From assembly GCA_020633205.1 (NCBI GenBank), contig JACKEB010000016.1:248001-312000 (forward strand): a stretch of DNA of 64,000 nt, in the 5' to 3' direction. Positions 58,549 to 64,000 of the stretch are shown one piece after another (positions within the stretch are counted from its first letter, which is position 1; each line of letters begins with the position of its first letter). This stretch comes from Polyangiaceae bacterium. Lineage in GTDB: Bacteria; Myxococcota_A; Polyangia; Polyangiales; Polyangiaceae. The position numbers and the translations under genes were made by a program. Under the pieces are notes generated by a model. It saw only the letters and a list, made by a program, of their open reading frames with translations. It searched no databases and had not been told where the DNA came from.

Positions 58549-59652
58549 TCAGACGTTGAAGCGGAAGTGGATCACGTCGCCATCGCGCACGACGTACTCC
58601 TTGCCTTCGATCGCGAGCTTGCCAGCGTCACGGCACTTGGCTTCCGACCCATACTTGATCAGGTCCTCCCACCAAATCACCTCGGCCTTGATGAAGCCTC
58701 GCTGAAAATCGCTGTGGATGGCCCCGGCGCACTCGGGCGCCGTTGAGCCTTTCCGCACGGTCCATGCACGGCACTCCTTCTCACCGGCGGTGAGGAAGGT
58801 CAGCAAACCGAGCAGCTCGTACCCCGTGCGAATCACCGAGTTCAGGCCCGGCTCCTTGAGCCCGACGCTCTCGAGGAACTCTGGTCGATCAGCGGGCTCG
58901 AGCTCCGCGATTTGCTCCTCGAGCTGCGCGCAAATCGGGATCACCTTCGCGCCCTCGGCCTCGGCGTAAGCCTTGAGCTTCATGAGGTGCGGGTTCGCGT
59001 CGAGATCAGCGAGGGAGCCTTCGTCCACGTTGGCCACGTAGAACACTGGCTTGCTCGTCAAGAGCTGCATATCCCTGAGGATATTGTTCTCGGTCTCGCC
59101 GTCGACCTTGAAGGAGCGCGCCGGCTTCCCTTCGTCCAGATGCTTGGCGAGCGCCTCGCACACCACGATGGCCGCCTTCTCTACGGCGTCGCCACCCTTG
59201 CTCTGACGGCGAGCGCGATCGAGGCGCTTGTTCACCGTGTCCATGTCCTTGAGCGCCAGTTCCGTGTGGATCGTCTCGATGTCGTCTACGGGGCTCACCT
59301 TGCCCTCGACGTGCACGACGTTCTCGTCTTCGAAGCAACGCACCACGTGGGCAACCGCGTCGACCTCGCGGATATGCGACAAGAACTGGTTGCCGAGGCC
59401 CTCACCCTTGGAGGCGCCACGCACCAAGCCAGCGATGTCCACGAACTGAATCGTGGTCGGCACTTCGCGCTGTGTCTTGTAGACCACGCTCAGCTGCTTC
59501 AGGCGCTCGTCGGGGACTGGCACCACGCCGACGTTCGGCTCGATGGTGCAGAACGCGTAGTTCGCCGCCTCCGCCTTGGCGGTGCTGAGGGAGTTGAAGA
59601 GAGTGCTCTTACCGACGTTCGGCAGGCCAACGATGCCGCAAGAAAAGCCCAT
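58549..59652 (-). CDS. ychF: Redox-regulated ATPase/GTPase YchF (Obg-like)
   Basis: A 367-aa translation-associated P-loop NTPase of the Obg/TRAFAC class. The P-loop GLPNVGKSTLFNSL is at 8-21, the switch block FVDIAGLVRGASKGEGLGNQFL near 68-90 contains DxxG. The G4 position reads VANVDE (NxxE), as in YchF/OLA1 proteins that prefer ATP. The TGS-like domain with an FNV C-terminus ends the protein. The length is as usual (about 363). Confidence 0.98.
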   Translation of the reverse strand: MGFSCGIVGLPNVGKSTLFNSLSTAKAEAANYAFCTIEPNVGVVPVPDERLKQLSVVYKTQREVPTTIQFVDIAGLVRGASKGEGLGNQFLSHIREVDAVAHVVRCFEDENVVHVEGKVSPVDDIETIHTELALKDMDTVNKRLDRARRQSKGGDAVEKAAIVVCEALAKHLDEGKPARSFKVDGETENNILRDMQLLTSKPVFYVANVDEGSLADLDANPHLMKLKAYAEAEGAKVIPICAQLEEQIAELEPADRPEFLESVGLKEPGLNSVIRTGYELLGLLTFLTAGEKECRAWTVRKGSTAPECAGAIHSDFQRGFIKAEVIWWEDLIKYGSEAKCRDAGKLAIEGKEYVVRDGDVIHFRFNV

Positions 59653-60075
59653 GGGGGCGGGGCTCTACACCCGAGGCGCAGCCAAGTCGAGCACCGGCTG
59701 ACCGGCAGCGCGCCTCCCCCCCGAAAAACTCGAGAGAACTCGCGGCAGCTCCACGTCGGCGAGCCTCAGCCGGCGTTGCTCGAGTGGCCTTGCGGCGCGC
59801 GTTGGGAGTCGCCGTGCGCTGATCCCCAATGCGCTGTGGGTGACGAACGCGTGCGGAGTCAGACTCCAGAATCCCGCGCTTGCTTCTCCGCTCTGCGCGC
59901 TCGAGCGAGGCTGGTTTTGGGGGTGAGGTCCTACGGTTTCCACTGAAGCTCGAGCGGGTTTCCGCCCTGGTCTCGCTTGCGCGCTGTGATACGGTCTCAC
60001 GCCCGGGCCACTACGGAGCCCGACTACATAGTTGGCTCGCGACGCGGGCCCTGCGTGTCAGCGAGGAGAACAGCC
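59653..60075. other. Divergent intergenic region, no supported gene
   Basis: About 420 bases between ychF and the first acyl-CoA dehydrogenase. The plus-strand dehydrogenase frame extends upstream, but the ribosome binding site GAGGAG at 60063-60068 fixes the start at 60076. I see no RNA gene or strong hairpin. Confidence 0.55.
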
Positions 60076-61260
60076 ATGGACATGTCGTTCACCCCCGAAC
60101 AGGAGGCATTCCGCAGCGAAGTGCGCGAGTGGATTGCCCAGGCGATGCCGCCCCACATCGCGACCAAAGCGAACAACGACGGTGCGTTCTCGAACGCCGA
60201 AGTGATGGAGTGGCACAAGGTGCTCGCCGCCAAGGGCTGGGTGGCGCCCCACTGGCCCAAGGAGTTCGGCGGCCCAGGCTTCGACGCGACTCAGCGCTTC
60301 ATCTTTGGCCAAGAGATGGAGCTCGCTGGCACCCCGCAGCTCTCGCCGTTCGGCCTTTCGATGGTAGGCCCGCTCATCATGCAGTTCGGTAACGACGCGC
60401 AGAAGCAGCGCTTCTTGCCGAAGATCTTGAGCGGTGAAGAGGTGTGGTGTCAGGGCTACTCCGAGCCCAACGCTGGCAGCGACCTGGCTTCGCTGAAAAC
60501 CCGCGCGGAAAAAAACGCGGCGGGCAACTACGTGCTCAACGGGCAGAAGACCTGGACCACGTACGCGCAGTACGCCGACTGGATCTTCGTGCTCGCGCGC
60601 ACCAACCCCGACGTGAAGCAGCAGGCGGGTATCAGCTTCTTCCTGGTAGACATGAAGACGCCGGGTCTCACCGTGAAGCCGTTCCTCACCACCGGTGGCA
60701 CGCCGGCCTTCTGCGAGACCTGGTTCGAGAACGTCGAGGTCCCCAAGGAGAACCTGATCGGCCAGGAAAACATGGGCTGGACGTACGCCAAGGCGCTGCT
60801 CGGTCACGAGCGCACCCTGGTGAGCGGCGTGGGCATCAGCGCCCGCACACTGCTCCGCACGAAGCGCCTGGCGAAGGAAATCCAGAAGGACGGCAGGCCG
60901 CTCCTCGAGGATCCGGGTTTCCGCGCGAAAATTGCACGCTCGGAGATCAAGCTCGAAGCACTCCGCATGACCGTGCTCCGCTCACTGGCGAGCGCTCAGC
61001 TCGGCCACGCACCAGGCCCCGAGAGCTCCATCCTCAAGCTGCGCGGCACTGACCTCCAGCAAGAGACGGTCGACCTGTTGATGGAGGTGCTGGGCCACGA
61101 CAGCCTCACCTGGTTCAACCCGGAAGGCACCGTGAACCCCCGCGGCGAGTCCGCACCGAGCATCTTCAACTACGTGCGCGCCGCGACCATCTACGCCGGC
61201 TCCAACGAGATCCAGAAGAACATCATCGCCAAGATGATCCTTGGCCTACCGAGCGCCTGA
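60076..61260 (+). CDS. Acyl-CoA dehydrogenase, catalytic partner
   Basis: A 394-aa flavoenzyme. WCQGYSEPNAGSDLASLKT near 124-142 and GQKTWTTYAQYADW near 156-169 are the FAD-binding blocks. The C-terminal signature reads IYAGSNEIQKNI near 372-383, with Ala where MCAD-type enzymes have the catalytic Glu, whereas a Glu is at 245 (LLGHERTL), the position used by isovaleryl- and cholesterol-side-chain-type dehydrogenases. The start ATG is preceded by GAGGAG at 60063. It is followed after 12 bases by a second dehydrogenase. Confidence 0.93.
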   Translation: MDMSFTPEQEAFRSEVREWIAQAMPPHIATKANNDGAFSNAEVMEWHKVLAAKGWVAPHWPKEFGGPGFDATQRFIFGQEMELAGTPQLSPFGLSMVGPLIMQFGNDAQKQRFLPKILSGEEVWCQGYSEPNAGSDLASLKTRAEKNAAGNYVLNGQKTWTTYAQYADWIFVLARTNPDVKQQAGISFFLVDMKTPGLTVKPFLTTGGTPAFCETWFENVEVPKENLIGQENMGWTYAKALLGHERTLVSGVGISARTLLRTKRLAKEIQKDGRPLLEDPGFRAKIARSEIKLEALRMTVLRSLASAQLGHAPGPESSILKLRGTDLQQETVDLLMEVLGHDSLTWFNPEGTVNPRGESAPSIFNYVRAATIYAGSNEIQKNIIAKMILGLPSA

Positions 61261-61272
61261 GGGAAACTGACC

Positions 61273-62415
61273 ATGAACTTCGATCTGAATGACGACCAGA
61301 AGCTCCTCGTCGGTACCGTCGCGGACTTCTGCAAGAAGGAATCCACCGTGGAGCGCATGCGCAAGCTGCGTGAGACGGAGCTTGGCTATGCCAAGGAAAC
61401 CTGGGCCAAGATGGGTGAGCTCGGCTGGCTCAGCGTGCTCTTCCCGGAGGAAATGGGCGGCCTTGGCGGCAGCTTCACCGACGCCGCGCTGATCATCGAG
61501 CAGCTCGGCACGACGCTGGTGCCGGAGCCCTACATCGCCTCCGTGGTGCTCGCTGGATTGGCGATCCGTCACTCCGTCAGCGACGAAGAAGGCGCGGAGC
61601 TCCTCGCCTCCTTGATCGATGGCTCCGAGGTGTTCGCCCTGGCGTACACTGAAGCTCAGAGCCGCCACGACGTGACCAACGTCACCACTCGTGCGGAAAA
61701 GAGCGGCGCTGGCTACAAGCTGACGGGCAAGAAGCGCTGGGTGCTCGCGGGCCATGGCGCGGACAAGCTGGTGGTCAGCGCGCGCACCTCCGGTGAGACG
61801 CGGGACCGCGAAGGCGTCTCGCTTTTCCTGGTGGACGCGAATGCGAGCGGCGTGAAGCGCACCCGCGTTGACATGATGGACGGCCACAAAGCCGCGATGA
61901 TCGACTTCGAGGGCGCGGAAGCGCGTCTCCTCGGGGAAGCAGGCAAGGCAGCCGCCGTGCTCGAGCAGGTCATGGACTACGGCGCGGCCGCCGTCTGCGC
62001 CGAAGGCGCCGGCATCATGCAGACCGTGCTCGGCATGACTCGCAACTACCTGTGTGAGCGCGAGCAATTCGGCACCAAAATTGGCACCTTCCAGGCGCTG
62101 CAACACCGCACCGTCGATATGTTCGTGGAGACGCAGCTCGCCAAGAGCAGCGCCATCATGGCGATGATCAAGGCGGACGACGCGGATCCCGCTGAGCGCG
62201 CCCGCGCCATCAGCGCCGCCAAGTGCCAGCTCGCCCTGAGCGGCGGCTTCGTAGTGCGCCAAGGCACGCAGCTCCACGGCGGCATCGGCGTCACCGACGA
62301 GCACGACATCGGGCTCTACTTCAAGCGCATGCACAGCCTGCTCACGCTGTTCGGTGACGAGGAGTTCCACACCCAGCGCTACGCCAGCTCCGAGGCCTTC
62401 ACCGCGCACGTGTGA
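61273..62415 (+). CDS. Acyl-CoA dehydrogenase, paired second subunit
   Basis: A 380-aa acyl-CoA dehydrogenase-fold protein. FAD-binding region AGYKLTGKKRWVLAGHGADKLVV lies near 142-162 and the C-terminal block GTQLHGGIGVTDEHDIGLYFKRMH near 335-355. The helix corresponding to Glu245 of the partner has no Glu (VMDYGAAAVCAEG), and the C-terminal Glu is absent. This fits alpha2beta2 dehydrogenases such as FadE28-FadE29, where only one subunit is catalytic. A terminator follows at 62436. The acyl substrate cannot be told. Confidence 0.92.
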   Translation: MNFDLNDDQKLLVGTVADFCKKESTVERMRKLRETELGYAKETWAKMGELGWLSVLFPEEMGGLGGSFTDAALIIEQLGTTLVPEPYIASVVLAGLAIRHSVSDEEGAELLASLIDGSEVFALAYTEAQSRHDVTNVTTRAEKSGAGYKLTGKKRWVLAGHGADKLVVSARTSGETRDREGVSLFLVDANASGVKRTRVDMMDGHKAAMIDFEGAEARLLGEAGKAAAVLEQVMDYGAAAVCAEGAGIMQTVLGMTRNYLCEREQFGTKIGTFQALQHRTVDMFVETQLAKSSAIMAMIKADDADPAERARAISAAKCQLALSGGFVVRQGTQLHGGIGVTDEHDIGLYFKRMHSLLTLFGDEEFHTQRYASSEAFTAHV

Positions 62416-62435
62416 GAGCAGAGACGTCGAGAACC

Positions 62436-62475
62436 GAGCGCCGGTGCCCGACGGGGGCCGGCGCTCTGCGTTTTT
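62436..62475 (+). terminator. Rho-independent terminator of dehydrogenase operon
   Basis: GAGCGCCGG at 62436-62444 pairs with CCGGCGCTC at 62458-62466, followed by TGCG and a T5 run at 62471-62475. Confidence 0.88.
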
Positions 62476-62565
62476 GTAGGCATTTTTCGATACTTCGTAA
62501 CCCGCCGCTTGCCGGACGCGAATTTTCGGGCTCGCGTGACGCCCTGCGTCTAGACTCAGCGCGTC

Positions 62566-62970
62566 ATGAGTGGCTACGACACTGAAGCACTTACCGAAGG
62601 TCAGCTGGGCGCGCTGATCGAGATCATGTTCCTGGCGGCCTTCGCCGACGGCGAGTTCAGCGCTCAGGAGCAGGCGAATTTCCGCGAGGTAGTGAGCCGC
62701 TTGGGCGACTCGCGGCTGACCAGCGACGCGCTGAGTGGCCTCATGCTGCGCGCCGCGGTGCAGCTCGAGCGTGAAGGTCGCGCCGCACGCCTCGCCGCCG
62801 CACGCACGGAGCTACAGGATCAAGACGCGCGTCGCATCGCCCTCGCCCTGGCCGCGGACGTCGCCGGAGCCGACGGCATCGAGAGCCGCGAGCGTGAGCA
62901 GCTGAAGGAAACCGCCAAGGCGCTCGAAATCAGCGACTCCGAGCTGGCGCGCCTCGTCGGCCAAGCCTGA
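62566..62970 (+). CDS. TerB-like (tellurite-resistance family) protein
   Basis: A 134-aa all-helical soluble protein. The TerB/DjlA-like pattern of two acidic ADG blocks is present, FAAFADGEFS-like near 22-31 and GADGIESREREQL near 104-116. Standalone TerB domains are of unknown function; they are thought to bind metal or act as adaptors with membrane-associated stress systems. No ter operon genes are near. It has its own transcript after the dehydrogenase terminator. Confidence 0.85.
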   Translation: MSGYDTEALTEGQLGALIEIMFLAAFADGEFSAQEQANFREVVSRLGDSRLTSDALSGLMLRAAVQLEREGRAARLAAARTELQDQDARRIALALAADVAGADGIESREREQLKETAKALEISDSELARLVGQA

Positions 62971-63016
62971 GCAGATCAACGATATTGCCGCGGGCCAAAG
63001 CGCCCTCGAGCCAACG

Positions 63017-63727
63017 TCACTCGAGTGCAGCGCAGAAGCGCTCGATCACCGCTGCGCTCTCGGGTGTGTCGCGTGCATCGGCGAGGATCTGCTCGCCGTT
63101 CAGCCCCTCTTGCTCCAGCGCAGCCATGCGCGCGCTGATGTAGTCCCGCATCACGTCGCCATCGACCTCGGGGTGAAACTGCACGCCCCAAATCCGAGGC
63201 GCGAACTCCACGGCAGCGAACGGCTCCAAATCCGTGGTCGCGAGGATCTTCGCTTGGGGTGGCAGCTCCACGATGGAATCGAGGTGCGTCATGTTGGCCA
63301 TGAGCTGCCCCTCGGGGAGCAGGGGGTGAGGCGCGCTCACTCGCACTTCGACACTCCCAATCTCCCGTCCGCGCGGGTTGCGGTCCACACGGCCTCCCAA
63401 GGCCTCACCGAGCATCTGGTGCCCGAAGCAAATCCCGAGAATGGGCGTGCCGGCATCGGTCAGCGAACGCAACCACTCGAGCCCACGCAGCATCCACGGC
63501 TCCTGATCCGTCAAGTGCGCCGCTGAGCCGGTCACGATCACGCCCGCGAGTTCTTCAGGTGCCGGGAGTGTTGCACCGCCGGGGAGATCGACGTCGAGCC
63601 ACTCGCCTCCCCAGGCCCCTCGCGCCTGCTCGCGGATGAGCTTGGTGAAGCCACCGCGACGCTGTTCGGTATGAGGTAACGGGGCACCTGTGATCAGTAC
63701 GGCGAGCCTTCCCACACACGCACTCAT
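63017..63727 (-). CDS. Class I glutamine amidotransferase-like protein
   Basis: A 236-aa standalone GATase1 domain. The nucleophile Cys is in ILGICFGHQMLGEALGG near 96-112 and the His/Glu pair in GVQFHPEVDGD near 183-193. IVTGSAAHLTDQEPW near 63-77 is the family pre-motif. It resembles the GMP synthase N-terminal domain and YP_-type proteins that act on gamma-glutamyl compounds, such as PuuD-unlike cytosolic amidases. No synthetase partner is adjacent, so the acceptor is unknown. Confidence 0.9.
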   Translation of the reverse strand: MSACVGRLAVLITGAPLPHTEQRRGGFTKLIREQARGAWGGEWLDVDLPGGATLPAPEELAGVIVTGSAAHLTDQEPWMLRGLEWLRSLTDAGTPILGICFGHQMLGEALGGRVDRNPRGREIGSVEVRVSAPHPLLPEGQLMANMTHLDSIVELPPQAKILATTDLEPFAAVEFAPRIWGVQFHPEVDGDVMRDYISARMAALEQEGLNGEQILADARDTPESAAVIERFCAALE

Positions 63728-63780
63728 GGCTCAGGGGTGCGGTGATGTCCAGCCCACAGGTGCCAGCAGACAAACGCGCT

Positions 63781-63823
63781 GTTCCCGCACAGGCACCTCT
63801 ACGAAGCGATTCCGTGCGGGAAC
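63781..63823. repeat. Perfect 10-bp inverted repeat with a third partial copy
   Basis: GTTCCCGCAC at 63781-63790 and GTGCGGGAAC at 63814-63823 form a perfect 10-bp inverted repeat with a 23-base spacer. TGCGGGAAC recurs at 63871-63879. It lies between the amidotransferase and the downstream end of the truncated gene, and could act as a terminator-like hairpin or an operator. Confidence 0.6.
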
Positions 63824-63890
63824 GATAGCCAGCAACAGGGCCTCCGCCAGCGGAGCTAGCGAGGCCCATCTGCGGGAACCCGCTCAGGAA

Positions 63891-64000
63891 TCAGCGCGGG
63901 ATGTCTTCACGCTTGCAACCCAGGCGAACATCGACAGTTGCCGCGCCGGAAGCGGCGGTGAACTGATCGCAGGTCACGGGGCACATCACGATCGTCGACG
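63891..64000 (-). CDS. 3' end of a gene cut by the window edge
   Basis: Only the last 35 or so codons are present, ending at the TGA at 63891-63893. The visible part reads TIVMCPVTCDQFTAASGAATVDVRLGCKREDIPR. This CPxTC ... LGC ending is similar to the C-termini of large exported myxobacterial proteins with von Willebrand A-like domains, as I recall them. The call is uncertain without the rest of the gene. Confidence 0.65.
   Translation of the reverse strand, partial: STIVMCPVTCDQFTAASGAATVDVRLGCKREDIPR

Noticed and set aside
61246..62409. 387-codon antisense frame over the second acyl-CoA dehydrogenase
   Set aside because: The sense strand encodes a clear dehydrogenase; the antisense frame is a codon-bias shadow.

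Overview
The window is a high-GC, gene-dense bacterial chromosome segment with no tRNA or rRNA gene, CRISPR array or insertion sequence that I can see. Its content points to a myxobacterium (Myxococcota, probably the Polyangiales side). A DUF2330 protein ends in a MYXO-CTERM-like Cys/hydrophobic/Arg tail. There are many lipoproteins with Ser/Ala/Gly-rich spacers, a DUF1552/DUF1592 exported pair, and isoprenoids are made by the mevalonate pathway with a class II HMG-CoA reductase. The taxonomic call is inference from gene content only.

Layout. 0-8 kb: minus-strand genes for a metallophosphoesterase, an LVIVD beta-propeller protein with a suspicious N-terminus, a GH43-like propeller lipoprotein, and the DUF1552 (Tat) and DUF1592 (CxxCH) exported pair. 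8.4-9.9 kb: a glyoxalase-II-like hydrolase and a Fur-family regulator. 9.9-14.5 kb: a tight minus-strand run in transcription order GAF/coiled-coil protein, CheY-like regulator, trpF, a small lipoprotein, trpB, trpA. 14.8-18.6 kb: a short unknown protein, the first of three membrane-embedded spermidine-synthase-like proteins, and a UbiA prenyltransferase. 18.7-22.5 kb: an oxidative pentose phosphate operon, zwf, then a ROK glucokinase fused to 6-phosphogluconate dehydrogenase, then pgl. 22.7-36.2 kb: a geranylgeranyl-reductase-type flavoprotein, two coupled GT-C-like membrane proteins, the second and third spermidine-synthase-like proteins flanking the DUF2330 protein, and a lipoprotein coupled to the third. 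36.3-44 kb: mevalonate/isoprenoid cluster (type 2 IPP isomerase divergent from polyprenyl synthase, mevalonate kinase, diphosphomevalonate decarboxylase, phosphomevalonate kinase, HMG-CoA reductase, TPR lipoprotein). 44-47.4 kb: four lipoproteins, three of them tandem DUF4352-like paralogues. 47.5-56.3 kb: nuoEFJKLMN without nuoG, nuoH or nuoI. 56.8-64 kb: a zinc-ribbon/Pro-Gly-Met-repeat/CD225 protein, DUF2752, YchF, two paired acyl-CoA dehydrogenases, a TerB-like protein, a glutamine amidotransferase, and the 3' end of a gene cut by the window edge.

How genes work together. The zwf operon can take free glucose to ribulose 5-phosphate in four activities, two of them on one polypeptide. The mevalonate cluster holds every step from HMG-CoA to prenyl diphosphates; only HMG-CoA synthase is absent from the window. 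UbiA and the geranylgeranyl reductase-like protein are plausible downstream users of prenyl chains. NuoE-F with NuoJ-N supplies the NADH-oxidising tip and most of the proton-pumping arm of complex I, so the remaining subunits must be encoded elsewhere.

Best candidates for undescribed biology: the glucokinase-6PGDH fusion, the three spermidine-synthase-like membrane proteins, the PKD-like C-terminal extension of NuoL, the zinc-ribbon protein with three spaced (K)GTM motifs, and the tandem DUF4352 lipoproteins that share a duplicated leader.
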